This document shows positions 1 to 8,055 of a stretch of DNA of 28,664 nt, piece by piece. Where the stretch lies: positions 1 through 28,664 of IMG/VR virus record IMGVR_UViG_3300044950_001181; one strand, given 5' to 3'. Position numbers and translations under genes: made by a program. The stretch's first letter is position 1. Each line of letters begins with the position of its first letter. The DNA is from a virus. The notes beneath the pieces are model-generated. The model did no database searches, was not told the DNA's origin, and was given only the letters and a program-made list of their open reading frames with translations.

Positions 1-960
1 ACCAAATTGAATTACAGTACACAAACCAGTCAATGGACCAAAAACAATTTGTGTTGGTATGTTTGATGGACCAAAAACAATTTGTGTTGGTAGATTTGAT
101 GGTCCAAAATCAATTATTGATGGTAAATTTGATGGACCAAAAACAATCAGTGTTGGGCATATGATTGGACCAAAATTTATAATGCTACAAACAGGGAATG
201 GTCCAAAATTTATAATCGTTGGTAAGCTTGATGGTCCAAAAACAATTTGTGTTGGCAAGCTTGATGGTCCAAAATCAATTATTGATGGTAAGCTTGATGG
301 TCCAAACTGAATTATGCTACAAAAATTAGGCAATGGACCAAAGTTTATGATCGTTGGTAATGTTGGTAATGGACCAAAACTAATTATCGTTGGTATGGTT
401 AAAGGACCAAATGAAATAAGTGTTGGGCAAGTTAATGGACCAAAATTTATAAGACTACAAACAGGGAATGGACCAAAACTAATTATCGTTGGGAATGTTG
501 GCATAGGTCCAAAAGTAATTATCGTTGGGAATGTTGGCAGTGGACCAAAAGTAATTATCGTTGGTAGTTTCAATGGTCCAAACTGGATTATGCTACAAAA
601 ATTAGGCAATGGACCAAAGTTTATAATTGTTGGCAATGTTGGTAGTGGACCAAAGGTAATTATCGTTGGGATATTAATTGGACCAAAGGTAATTATCGTT
701 GGGAATGTTAATGGACCAAAACTAATAATTGTTGGTATATTTAAAGGACCAAATGAAATAAGTGTTGGGCATATAATTGGACCAAAGTTTATGATGCTGC
801 ATACTGGAAATGGACCAAATTCAATCATAGTTGGGAATGTTGGAAAACTACTAATTACAATTGAAGGAAATGTTGGAAGAGGTCCAAAATCTATAATCGT
901 TGGTAACTTAAGTGGACCAAAATTAATCGTACTACAAAAATTAGGTAAAGGACCGAAAGT
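1..960 (-). repeat. Array of Phe-Gly-Pro decapeptide-type coding repeats
   Basis: The translated minus strand holds 27 complete FGP motifs plus one cut at position 1. They are spaced mostly 10-11 residues apart with consensus P-T-I-I-x-F-G-P-(L/I/S)-x. Cysteine-bearing units alternate: NFCS units have their Cys codon at 936, 597 and 321, and VCS...CP units at 801, 459 and 189. A last Cys (LCT) lies at 21. This gives a super-repeat of about 270-340 bases. One unit near 850 has lost its FGP. DNA identity between units is high, which suggests recent expansion. A beta-structured trimeric shaft is a reasonable guess but is not shown by the sequence. Confidence 0.9.
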
Positions 961-1896
961 AATTATCGTTGGAATTGGAGGATCTACAACAATAATTGAT
1001 GGAATATTAATTGGACCTAATGGTCCAATGTCTAAACAAGGAAATACAATTGGTGGTGGCTGAACATTAATTGTAGGCAAATTAATTGTAGGTATTATAA
1101 GTTGTGGTATATCTGGAATATTTGGAATTAAAAACTCTAAAGGTTGATTTGGAGTTTGTATATTAGGCTGCTTGGCTATCTCTCTTTCTGAAGGACTTTG
1201 CACAACAGTACATTGGTCTGTATTCACTTGAATCACAGGATCTATTGTGGTATTTGCTGCATAAACATGTGTGCCAGATAAATTAGTACTTGTAAATTTA
1301 CCATCACCGAAGTCGAGTCTGAAACTTTTATATGAACCAGTAATTTCAACATTATATGTTGCTATTGTTCCAGTTACTGGACTAATTGATGTGATTGCAA
1401 AAAAGAAAGTTACATCTGGACATGTGAAGTCGTCAAAAATCACTTCGAGTTCAGATAAATTTCTAATTCTCCAATCCAATGTTGTTTGATCTGTTGTAAA
1501 ATTAAAACCAATAAAATTTTGAGTCTTTATAATTGCATCAGCAAGTTGATTGTGGTGTTCTGATACTACAAATCCTCTTATTTCCGATCCAGCATAATTA
1601 TATTTAGTTTTTGTTCCACCTAAATTTCTCGTGCAATTAGTTAATTTATAAACTTTACCATTATTGTTTTTTAATACACCGCCATAATAAAAAAGCTCTC
1701 CACTTATATTTGCATATCCATTGTTCGCCCAAATTTCATTTTCATCTGCATTAACAGGATAAATCTCGATGTTTGCTTCCCAAGGATGATTATCTGAGGT
1801 TGTTACGGTTTCACTGGTGTTATAAACCAAATACAAAGTACGATCAGTATCGTAATTTTTTGGATATACAGGAATTGGGGGGAAATTATTAGACAT
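1..1896 (-). CDS. Tail fibre/appendage protein with PKD domain and Phe-Gly-Pro repeat shaft (3' end outside window)
   Basis: The minus-strand frame is open from an ATG at 1896 to the window edge, 632 codons without a stop, so the C-terminus is missing. A ribosome binding site (AAAGAGAAG) lies just before the ATG, 24 bases after the upstream stop. Residues 1-130 form an N-terminal domain shared with the two upstream genes, ending in SEHHNQLADAI. Residues about 150-225 look like a PKD/Ig-like domain (RLDFGDG, then THVYAANT). A proline-rich linker (about 240-300) leads into an array of PTIIxFGPLx repeats that fills the rest. The likely role is a virion appendage: N-terminal attachment, Ig-like spacer, repetitive shaft. 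That role is inferred from layout and from its place after the baseplate genes. Receptor binding would be expected in the missing C-terminus. Plus-strand open frames over the repeats are mirror images of this one. Confidence 0.8.
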   Translation of the reverse strand, partial: MSNNFPPIPVYPKNYDTDRTLYLVYNTSETVTTSDNHPWEANIEIYPVNADENEIWANNGYANISGELFYYGGVLKNNNGKVYKLTNCTRNLGGTKTKYNYAGSEIRGFVVSEHHNQLADAIIKTQNFIGFNFTTDQTTLDWRIRNLSELEVIFDDFTCPDVTFFFAITSISPVTGTIATYNVEITGSYKSFRLDFGDGKFTSTNLSGTHVYAANTTIDPVIQVNTDQCTVVQSPSEREIAKQPNIQTPNQPLEFLIPNIPDIPQLIIPTINLPTINVQPPPIVFPCLDIGPLGPINIPSIIVVDPPIPTIITFGPLPNFCSTINFGPLKLPTIIDFGPLPTFPSIVISSFPTFPTMIEFGPFPVCSIINFGPIICPTLISFGPLNIPTIISFGPLTFPTIITFGPINIPTIITFGPLPTLPTIINFGPLPNFCSIIQFGPLKLPTIITFGPLPTFPTIITFGPMPTFPTIISFGPFPVCSLINFGPLTCPTLISFGPLTIPTIISFGPLPTLPTIINFGPLPNFCSIIQFGPSSLPSIIDFGPSSLPTQIVFGPSSLPTIINFGPFPVCSIINFGPIICPTLIVFGPSNLPSIIDFGPSNLPTQIVFGPSNIPTQIVFGPLTGLCTVIQFG

Positions 1897-1920
1897 CTTC
1901 TCTTTATTTAGCGTTTATAG

Positions 1921-4185
1921 TTAGAAAATAGACATGTTAAATTGTGTTCCTATTGGTCTATAAGAAACATTGCTAAAAGTTAGCGTTGTTTCATTGAATT
2001 TGATAAATGCTTTTGCACTATAATCAAAACTCAAATAGGCAATTTTATTAGAATCAGAAGTAGCAACGAGCGTTTGATCCTGTCCATCGAATCCGACAAT
2101 TGTATTATCTTGAAGATATCTAAATGATGCAGAATTAACACCAGTTCCACCTGTTTCCCAAACATTTGTATTTTGGTTATATGCAGATATAGCTCCGGTG
2201 TTATTGAAAAAGTAAACTCCTTGACTCAATGGAACTAATTGTCCTTCAAGTTTTGCCGTTCCAGACATATCAGTTAATTTTTTGATATCTTGAAAATATT
2301 CTGATGTTGATCCAGAGGTCTTATAAAAACTTTTAATTCTGAAAAATGTTCCAACACCTTGATTTCTCAAAAAGAATCCAGATGTATCTTTCCAGCATGA
2401 TCTGTAAACGCTCATATGACCTTGATTTGGATTGCCACTAATGTCAAATGAAACTTCGTTATTTTTCAATTCCTGAGCGCCACTTTTATAATTCGAAGTA
2501 GTTAAATTTTCAGTAATAGTGGAAAGATCATTTAAATTTAATTTATCTTTAACTTGATTTGTAAGACTAGTTCCAGAAATTTGCGGTGTTGTAATATTTC
2601 CTAAGATAAAATAAATGCTATTTGCACTGTGCAATTCAACCCAATTCCATGGTCTGGAAATTGGGCTTTGAACTAAATAAGTTTGTGTAAAGCCATTGAA
2701 CTCATGAAAATTAATTGATTCGAGAATTGGAGAATCTACAGCATTTCTGCCACTTGCATAATAAAGAAGTCCTACGCCACCATTCCCAGAAGGTGTTGTT
2801 CCTCTTGGTGAAAATCCAACATTTCTTTCAAATTCTTTTTTTTGTTGAGCTTCATTTGTTGCACCATCAAGAAATGTTTTATTTCTTGATATTGATACTG
2901 CAGTACTAAATCCAGTTTTAAATGTTTCACTTATCAATCCAAATTCAGAACTTTTAATTTGATTTGCTGAATAATAATTCCATAGCCATAAATTATATTT
3001 TTCAACAACATCAATAGCATTATCATAGGTTGTAATTCTATATGCACCATAAGCAGTATCGCATCTTAAATGTAAGTTGTAAATTCCACCAACACTATAA
3101 GACCCACGGACATTAGATGAATTGTTATGAACAAGATCATCAGCCAAATACCAAGTATATGTTGTTACTGGATCAATTGGGTCTAAACCAGAAACTTCTT
3201 CTCCAGAATAAGTTTTTCCAGTATTTGGATTGATGCCAATAGGAATATCTGCATCAACAAATACATTTACTGGAGTTCTTAATACTGGAGTTGTTGTGTA
3301 TGGACCACCACTTGGAATTCCATTTACAATTTGTGATTGACCAGTTCGAACATTGAAATTTATAACTGCTTTTTCTGGTGCTGAAACTCTCGCATTAACA
3401 AATTGTGGGAATACAACTGTATCTGTTCCAAAATCATTCGTTACTGTCAATGAAACATCATAAATTCCCGGTCTAGTATAAACTTTGGTAATTGTTCCAC
3501 CATCTAAGTCTTCAACTAAAACATTATCTTGAGAAATAGGACCCTCAGTCGAACTTATTGAACTGATAATAGATGAAGTGTTGTCTCCAAAATCCCAAAT
3601 ATAACTAATTGATCCTGATGTTCCATCTGTGCCTAATCTAAAACTTAAATCTTTGAATTGTACTGTAAAAGGAATTAAACCTATCGATTTATTCGATGTA
3701 AACCAAGCCTTTGGAATCAATGCTATACTTCTAAGATAATTGATTCTTTCTTCCATGGTTCCAGTTAATGGAAAATCTGCAATTTCATCTTTTTTACCAG
3801 CCGTTTCTTGAATTGCAATTAATGCATTTTTAATTGCATTGTGATGTTGAGCCATTACATTTTGAGTGATATTTGTTATATCTTTTGGTTTTGCAGTATC
3901 AATAAATCCGGGCAACAACTCAAGCTCATCAAAAGAAATTTGAGTTCTGCTTCCATAGTAAAAAGACAATGATCTAAATTCTGCGTCACTACATTGCTCC
4001 GTCAATGTGATAATTCCAGTATCTGGAAATCTTCCTATGATTGTAGTGTCACCATAAACTGTAATGGAGTTGTCGCCGGGATTATAGTCTTGTGAAAGTT
4101 TTACACGCAAACTATCATGAACTAAAAATAGATTATCATCTGTGTCTATGCTTGTTGGAAAATTAGATACTGAAGGTATTGTCAT
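1921..4185 (-). CDS. PKD-domain tail appendage protein, 754 residues
   Basis: This is the middle of three paralogous genes. Residues 1-130 match the shared N-terminal domain (IDTDDNLFLVHDS near the start, AQHHNAIKNAL near 115-125). A clear PKD domain follows at about 170-265 (ISYIWDFGDNTSS, then GIYDVSLTVTN). A second Ig/PKD-like domain spans about 270-395 (YTWYLADD, then GGIYNLHLRCDTAYG). The C-terminal 350 residues have no family I can name. They are beta-rich and include a Kelch-like stretch (GVYFFNNTGAISAYN), so a propeller-like head is possible. The ATG at 4185 shares one base with the upstream TAA (TAATG), implying coupled translation. No signal peptide or membrane segment is seen. Function in virion attachment is inferred from context and domains. 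Certainty about the precise role is low. Confidence 0.7.
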   Translation of the reverse strand: MTIPSVSNFPTSIDTDDNLFLVHDSLRVKLSQDYNPGDNSITVYGDTTIIGRFPDTGIITLTEQCSDAEFRSLSFYYGSRTQISFDELELLPGFIDTAKPKDITNITQNVMAQHHNAIKNALIAIQETAGKKDEIADFPLTGTMEERINYLRSIALIPKAWFTSNKSIGLIPFTVQFKDLSFRLGTDGTSGSISYIWDFGDNTSSIISSISSTEGPISQDNVLVEDLDGGTITKVYTRPGIYDVSLTVTNDFGTDTVVFPQFVNARVSAPEKAVINFNVRTGQSQIVNGIPSGGPYTTTPVLRTPVNVFVDADIPIGINPNTGKTYSGEEVSGLDPIDPVTTYTWYLADDLVHNNSSNVRGSYSVGGIYNLHLRCDTAYGAYRITTYDNAIDVVEKYNLWLWNYYSANQIKSSEFGLISETFKTGFSTAVSISRNKTFLDGATNEAQQKKEFERNVGFSPRGTTPSGNGGVGLLYYASGRNAVDSPILESINFHEFNGFTQTYLVQSPISRPWNWVELHSANSIYFILGNITTPQISGTSLTNQVKDKLNLNDLSTITENLTTSNYKSGAQELKNNEVSFDISGNPNQGHMSVYRSCWKDTSGFFLRNQGVGTFFRIKSFYKTSGSTSEYFQDIKKLTDMSGTAKLEGQLVPLSQGVYFFNNTGAISAYNQNTNVWETGGTGVNSASFRYLQDNTIVGFDGQDQTLVATSDSNKIAYLSFDYSAKAFIKFNETTLTFSNVSYRPIGTQFNMSIF

Positions 4186-5234
4186 TAGCTCACCACGATG
4201 TTTTCAGAAAGGAATGCTTTTTTGCTATTTGAGTTTTCCAACACCAACATTAAACCGGGAATATATGAATTTGGTTTATCGTACACAAATTGAACCTCAT
4301 GAATGTTGGAATTATTTTCTTGATAGCTTTGATTTGTAACTGGTATTCCATTAATGGTGCCATTTCCACCAAATATCCAGTATCTTTGACTTATATCGCC
4401 ATCTGTTTGATCAACAAATTTAAAGATAGTTGGAGTTAGTGAAAGCTTTAATGCTGTTTCTTTAGATATACCAACTGTTGGTGTTACATAAAAAAATGTT
4501 GTAATTTCTTGCTTACTAACTGTTATGTAATTACTTTTTGTTGCAATTCCTTGTCCTCCAAGGACAGAAACCACATTCAATTGAACACTATAAATTCCTT
4601 CATTTTGATATGTATGTATTGGGTTTTTTTCTACGGATGTTGTTCCATCACCAAAATCCCACAAATAACGAATGATTGGACCAGTACTAAAATTTTGAAA
4701 TCTAATAGTTAATGGCGGAACTCCAATGATCTTATGCGCCCTAAATATAGGCTTTGGAGCTAAGAATATATTTTCTTGTCTTTTTAATATTCCATTAAGA
4801 GATTCTGATGTCGGATCACTACTAGTACCCAAATCAACTTCCATATTATAAATTGCATCTCTTAAAGCATTATGATGTTCTGCCATCACAGAATGTAAAA
4901 CATGACTTCCAGTTGACCAAGTAGATTGTCTTGATCCTGCAAACCCACGAACTAGATCGCTAAAAACATTGTTTGTTTTTGCTGCATAATATATCAATTC
5001 ATAATTTCCAGCTTTGCCGGAAGGAGGACCTATGCGAAGTAGACCTTTACTTGGAAACATAGAATTGTCATTTACAATTATATATTTACCATTAAAAGAA
5101 AGTGATTGACGCAGAGTTGTTTCTGCATTATTTCTTGCTTCATATAAAGATTGGCTATTGTCAATACCACTGGGGAATGTAGATAAACCACCAATGGTAT
5201 AACCAGCATCTAAACTTGAAATTCTAATTGCCAT
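4185..5234 (-). CDS. PKD-domain tail appendage protein, 349 residues
   Basis: This is the first of the three paralogues in transcription order and the shortest. Residues 1-135 are the shared N-terminal domain ([23 protein letters not shown], then [12 protein letters not shown]). A textbook PKD domain covers about 160-240 ([13 protein letters not shown], then [16 protein letters not shown]). A second, degenerate PKD-like domain (YWIFGGNGT) fills the rest. It lacks the large C-terminal module of its neighbours, so it could be a short spacer or collar appendage rather than a receptor binder. Its start overlaps the end of the upstream coiled-coil gene by 11 bases, and its stop overlaps the next start (TAATG). 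The three genes look like products of tandem duplication followed by change at the C-terminus. Confidence 0.7.
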   Translation of the reverse strand: MAIRISSLDAGYTIGGLSTFPSGIDNSQSLYEARNNAETTLRQSLSFNGKYIIVNDNSMFPSKGLLRIGPPSGKAGNYELIYYAAKTNNVFSDLVRGFAGSRQSTWSTGSHVLHSVMAEHHNALRDAIYNMEVDLGTSSDPTSESLNGILKRQENIFLAPKPIFRAHKIIGVPPLTIRFQNFSTGPIIRYLWDFGDGTTSVEKNPIHTYQNEGIYSVQLNVVSVLGGQGIATKSNYITVSKQEITTFFYVTPTVGISKETALKLSLTPTIFKFVDQTDGDISQRYWIFGGNGTINGIPVTNQSYQENNSNIHEVQFVYDKPNSYIPGLMLVLENSNSKKAFLSENIVVS

Positions 5235-5919
5235 TTAATTCCTGCTTTTGGCTTATCGCCTGTTCTGCTTGATTTTTCATTTGAATCATTTTCTTGTGCA
5301 TACTATCAAGATTTTTCACTGTTTGACCCTTAATTGGAATGTCATCTGGAAGAGCCAAAACAGTTTCAATTAGCTCTGTATCTACCTGCGACTGCAACAA
5401 CATTTTTAAATTTATTTTTTGCAATAGCTTTTCTCCCCAATATTGTTTTTGAGATTCCAAATCGTCATAATCCTTTAAAGGCTCAACCACTTCCAAATTT
5501 CTAAATGAAAGCACAAAGAAATTAGCCTCTTCCTCTAGGTTCTTTTTCTTTTTAACAAGAGTTTCAATATTCTTATCAGCCATAACTCTCTGTCTTTTTG
5601 CTTTTCTTAGCTTGATTTCAGATATTTTTAAAGAATCAGAAGGCTTTCCCATTGATACTTTTTTATCATATATGGCTATCATCTTATTTATGTTAATATC
5701 AATCAATTCTAGGTTGTCCTTGCTTTCATCTATCTCTAAATCTAATGCTTGTAGAGATTCATATCGACTTTTTATTTCTCTTAAACATTGCCACATTTTA
5801 GATTGTGTGGTAGGTTCTTTATTTACAATGAAATATTTCATTTGGAAATAACTATGCCTCTCAGCCATTTCGTAATTTAAAATCTCATTCATTTGCTTCA
5901 AAATGTTCGTGTTTTCCAT
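5224..5919 (-). CDS. Coiled-coil protein of unknown function, 231 residues
   Basis: I do not recognise a family. The protein is strongly charged and helical, with likely coiled coil over about residues 40-130 ([19 protein letters not shown], then [17 protein letters not shown]) and a second helical stretch near the C-terminus ending in a glutamine-rich tail. No signal peptide or membrane span is visible. The start is supported by a good ribosome binding site (AAGGAGA) six bases before the ATG. It begins the leftmost minus-strand run and overlaps the following PKD gene by 11 bases, so it is probably co-translated with the three appendage proteins. A fibre assembly factor or a helical link is possible, but that is a guess from position only. 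Confidence 0.6.
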   Translation of the reverse strand: MENTNILKQMNEILNYEMAERHSYFQMKYFIVNKEPTTQSKMWQCLREIKSRYESLQALDLEIDESKDNLELIDININKMIAIYDKKVSMGKPSDSLKISEIKLRKAKRQRVMADKNIETLVKKKKNLEEEANFFVLSFRNLEVVEPLKDYDDLESQKQYWGEKLLQKINLKMLLQSQVDTELIETVLALPDDIPIKGQTVKNLDSMHKKMIQMKNQAEQAISQKQELNGN

Positions 5920-5956
5920 GATTTTCTCCTTAATATATTAGAGTTTCAAATCTCCA

Positions 5957-5984
5957 TTGATTTCTTTTTAAAATAAATTAAAAT
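5957..5984 (+). promoter_or_regulatory. Candidate sigma70-type promoter for the plus-strand gene
   Basis: In the 92-base divergent gap, TTGATT (5957-5962) and TAAAAT (5979-5984) are separated by 16 bases, close to the TTGACA/TATAAT consensus. Transcription would start near 5991, leaving a leader of about 20 bases that holds the ribosome binding site. The region is AT-rich, so chance matches are likely. The fact that this is the only plus-strand gene makes a local promoter necessary. Confidence 0.4.
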
Positions 5985-6000
5985 GGATTTTTTCTTAAAT

Positions 6001-6006
6001 AGGAGC
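6001..6006 (+). promoter_or_regulatory. Strong ribosome binding site
   Basis: AGGAGC ends five bases before the ATG at 6012 and follows an AT-rich leader. It fixes the start of the plus-strand gene. Confidence 0.75.
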
Positions 6007-6011
6007 GAAAC

Positions 6012-6515
6012 ATGCTGGCGGGATCTTCAGTTTATTTGAGTGGACCAATCGAATTTAATGATCTTAATTGGAGAACGGAACCAATTAATATACTTGAAAA
6101 TAATTTTGGATTAAAGATTTTTGACCCATTTACAGACCCAAAACAACAGTGGTTGCCAGAAATCTCTTTAGCCAAAGAAACAAAAAATTTTCAAAGAATG
6201 AAAGAAATTGCAGAAGAATTTGTCAGAAAAGATTTAGGAATGGTCTATAAATCTGATATTCTCATAGCTTGTTTGCCATATAAAATTCCAACCACAGGAA
6301 CACATCACGAAATTACAGAAAGCTGGAGAGCCATGAAGCCAACTTTACTTGTATGCCCAACAGGAATTGAAAACTTGCCAGTATGGTATTTTGGCTTATT
6401 TCCATTAAATCATATGTTTGGATCATGGAATGATCTATATGTATATCTAGATCGTGTCGATAAAGGTATAGAATACGATGATACTTGGTATCTTTTAAAG
6501 CAAAGATGCTCTTAA
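6012..6515 (+). CDS. Nucleoside 2-deoxyribosyltransferase-like protein
   Basis: At 167 residues the protein has the usual size of this family. The N-terminus has the typical first strand and loop (VYLSGPI, residues 7-13), followed by WR (20-21), DPF (38-40), a conserved R-x-D-L (72-75), SDILIACLP (81-89) and a GTHHEI motif (96-101). Glu100 of that motif sits where the family's catalytic nucleophile is expected. Known members move 2-deoxyribose between bases or hydrolyse deoxynucleosides, and phage relatives often serve nucleotide salvage or modified-base supply. The exact substrate cannot be read here. It is the only plus-strand gene in the window, facing the minus-strand tail genes, and its stop codon overlaps the convergent gene's stop in a TTAA palindrome. 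It looks like an inserted accessory gene with its own promoter. Confidence 0.7.
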   Translation: MLAGSSVYLSGPIEFNDLNWRTEPINILENNFGLKIFDPFTDPKQQWLPEISLAKETKNFQRMKEIAEEFVRKDLGMVYKSDILIACLPYKIPTTGTHHEITESWRAMKPTLLVCPTGIENLPVWYFGLFPLNHMFGSWNDLYVYLDRVDKGIEYDDTWYLLKQRCS

Positions 6516-7042
6516 ACTAAGCCAGCACCAACCACTGCTTTAAATTTATATCCATGCCTTAAAGCTTTTTCAGCCCAAAGAGATTTGCATTCTTGGAGCG
6601 TACTCATTTGAGGGATATCACCAAGATTTTGATGTGCATTTCTATGTATTAATATTCCATTAACTGTTCCATCAATGAAATTTAGCTTTCTATCAACAAT
6701 TGGAAATAGAATGTCTTTTTCGCTTTCAATAAAACAAGAATATTTTCTGAAAATTCTATTTCTTATAGATGTACCAGATATAATTATCAGATTCCATTCT
6801 GATGGAGAATTTTTTATTCCCTCATTGATTAATGAAGAATAACTATTTCCAGCTTTATATGTTGGGCAAAATTGTGAAATTTCTTTTTCATTTTCTGAAG
6901 ATATATTGCTAGTAACAACGCAAATAAATGGGCTTTTATTGAATTTGCTCTTAATTGAAGATACTGTTATCTCAACTAGTTTTGGGTTGTTTTCTGGAAC
7001 AATAATAATGAATCCATAATTCAAATCTTTTGGCTCATTCAT
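6512..7042 (-). CDS. Possible glycosyltransferase-like protein, 176 residues
   Basis: The N-terminal half resembles the nucleotide-binding half of family 2 (GT-A) glycosyltransferases: a first strand FIIIVPENN (about residues 11-19), a second strand FICVVTS, NSYSSLINEGI where these enzymes have a conserved N-x-G helix, and WNLIIISGTSIR (about 83-94) where the metal-binding DxD usually follows a hydrophobic strand. The DxD itself is absent (SGT instead) and the protein is short. It may be degenerate, may use another mechanism, or may not be a glycosyltransferase at all. It follows the 283-residue appendage gene after nine bases and ends head-on against the plus-strand gene. Glycosylation of fibres or capsid is one possibility, but the evidence is weak. 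Confidence 0.4.
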   Translation of the reverse strand: MNEPKDLNYGFIIIVPENNPKLVEITVSSIKSKFNKSPFICVVTSNISSENEKEISQFCPTYKAGNSYSSLINEGIKNSPSEWNLIIISGTSIRNRIFRKYSCFIESEKDILFPIVDRKLNFIDGTVNGILIHRNAHQNLGDIPQMSTLQECKSLWAEKALRHGYKFKAVVGAGLV

Positions 7043-7051
7043 TTGAAATTC

Positions 7052-7903
7052 TCATGAAAGTGAAATGTCAAAATCTATTCTTATTATATCATTACTTGTT
7101 AGTGCAATATCAAGAGCAAAAGATCCATTAGCATAATCTGGAGTAAATTTATTTTGAACCCAAGGATCGGTTGGATCACTAGTAGGAACATAAACTGAAG
7201 CACTATCATTTATACTAATTCCATTGATGTACACTCTTAAGCTTCCTTCAATGTACGGAGTGCTTATTGCAGTTACTGTATAATCAATATAATTTGATGT
7301 TATTGGCTCAACATTATAATAATGATTGTGAAAATAAGTTGTTCCAATGCCTAATATTGGCTTCAATACATATGGCATGGTAGGTCCAGAAGGACCAGTT
7401 ATTTCCCAATAAATATTGTCAGATGCTTCAAAAGATATAGTTCCTTCTGGAATTGTTATGGTACTGCTAGGAGTTACTACTTGAAAATCAATATCTGTCG
7501 CCTCTTCAGCGATTAAATTCAACTTAGATCTTTCTACATCTAACATTCTGACATAAGAAACTGGATTTACAACACTCGAAAATCCAAGCGTTGTGTTGAT
7601 ATAACTCAATGTTCCAAAATCTTCTGATTTTGATCCATCTGTATGTTCTGCTATATTGTGAAGAGACTCATCAACCGCAGATGGTCTTAAATCTCCATTT
7701 TCATCAATTGATTGATCTATTCTATTTGCTATATTTCCTTGAGTTCCAGCACCACTACGAATAATATTCGAAACATTTTCCAATTCATTGTTTATAAGAA
7801 CATCTCTTTCTGCCAATTGTTTAATTGGAATGTTATCATATGTATAATGATATGGGTTCTGAGCAGAGTATTCTGGTGTTGGGAGTCTTGATAGATCAAC
7901 CAT
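7052..7903 (-). CDS. Tail appendage/structural protein, 283 residues
   Basis: The N-terminus (PYHYTYDNIPIKQLAERDV, then LINNELENVSNII) has the look of phage virion proteins that start with a short Y-D-N-(I/L)-P attachment segment followed by a helix. The middle (about 70-135) is mixed, and the C-terminal half is beta-rich (SSTITIPEGTISF, LRVYINGISINDSASVYV, RIDFDISLS), consistent with a beta-sandwich tip. It shares no obvious domain with the three PKD paralogues. The ATG at 7903 is preceded by AAAGGA. An AT-rich gap upstream separates it from the SET gene and could carry a promoter (TATATAAG about 20 bases before the start). A minor fibre, tail pin or receptor-contact protein is the likely class, inferred from context. 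Confidence 0.55.
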   Translation of the reverse strand: MVDLSRLPTPEYSAQNPYHYTYDNIPIKQLAERDVLINNELENVSNIIRSGAGTQGNIANRIDQSIDENGDLRPSAVDESLHNIAEHTDGSKSEDFGTLSYINTTLGFSSVVNPVSYVRMLDVERSKLNLIAEEATDIDFQVVTPSSTITIPEGTISFEASDNIYWEITGPSGPTMPYVLKPILGIGTTYFHNHYYNVEPITSNYIDYTVTAISTPYIEGSLRVYINGISINDSASVYVPTSDPTDPWVQNKFTPDYANGSFALDIALTSNDIIRIDFDISLS

Positions 7904-7980
7904 GTTTATCCTTTGTTCTTATATATGACTTTTTTTATTGTTTTTCTTACCGACAATTTTCCATTGTTTTGGGAAAGAAT
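7904..7980 (-). promoter_or_regulatory. AT-rich intergenic gap with possible promoter
   Basis: This is one of the larger non-coding gaps on the minus strand. Read on that strand it contains TATATAAG about 20 bases before the 7903 start and then the ribosome binding site AAAGGA. A weak hairpin (TTTCC...GGAAA, nine-base loop) lies near 7960-7980 without a following U-tract, so I do not call a terminator. A late promoter here is possible. No clear -35 partner was found. Confidence 0.25.
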
Positions 7981-8055
7981 TTACAATGTAATATTTACTG
8001 TTGTTTTTTTATATTTTTCTTCTTCTTGCTTTTTTTTATCCAACCAATAATTCAT
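7981..8055 (-). CDS. Possible 24-residue micro-gene after the SET gene
   Basis: An ATG at 8055 overlaps the SET gene's TGA as ATGA, the coupling arrangement used elsewhere in this operon. The frame reads MNYWLDKKKQEEEKYKKTT and ends with VNITL and a TAA at 7981. It is highly charged with a lysine/glutamate run. The A-rich DNA alone would give many K and E codons, so translation is uncertain. No function can be suggested. Confidence 0.3.
   Translation of the reverse strand: MNYWLDKKKQEEEKYKKTTVNITL

Noticed and set aside
59-1063. Two plus-strand open frames with G-P-K repeats
   Set aside because: They are antisense images of the minus-strand Phe-Gly-Pro repeats. The minus frame continues without stop through a non-repetitive N-terminal domain with paralogues, an ATG and a ribosome binding site.
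7955-7985. Rho-independent terminator after the SET gene
   Set aside because: The stem has only five pairs, the loop is nine bases, and no U-tract follows on the minus strand.
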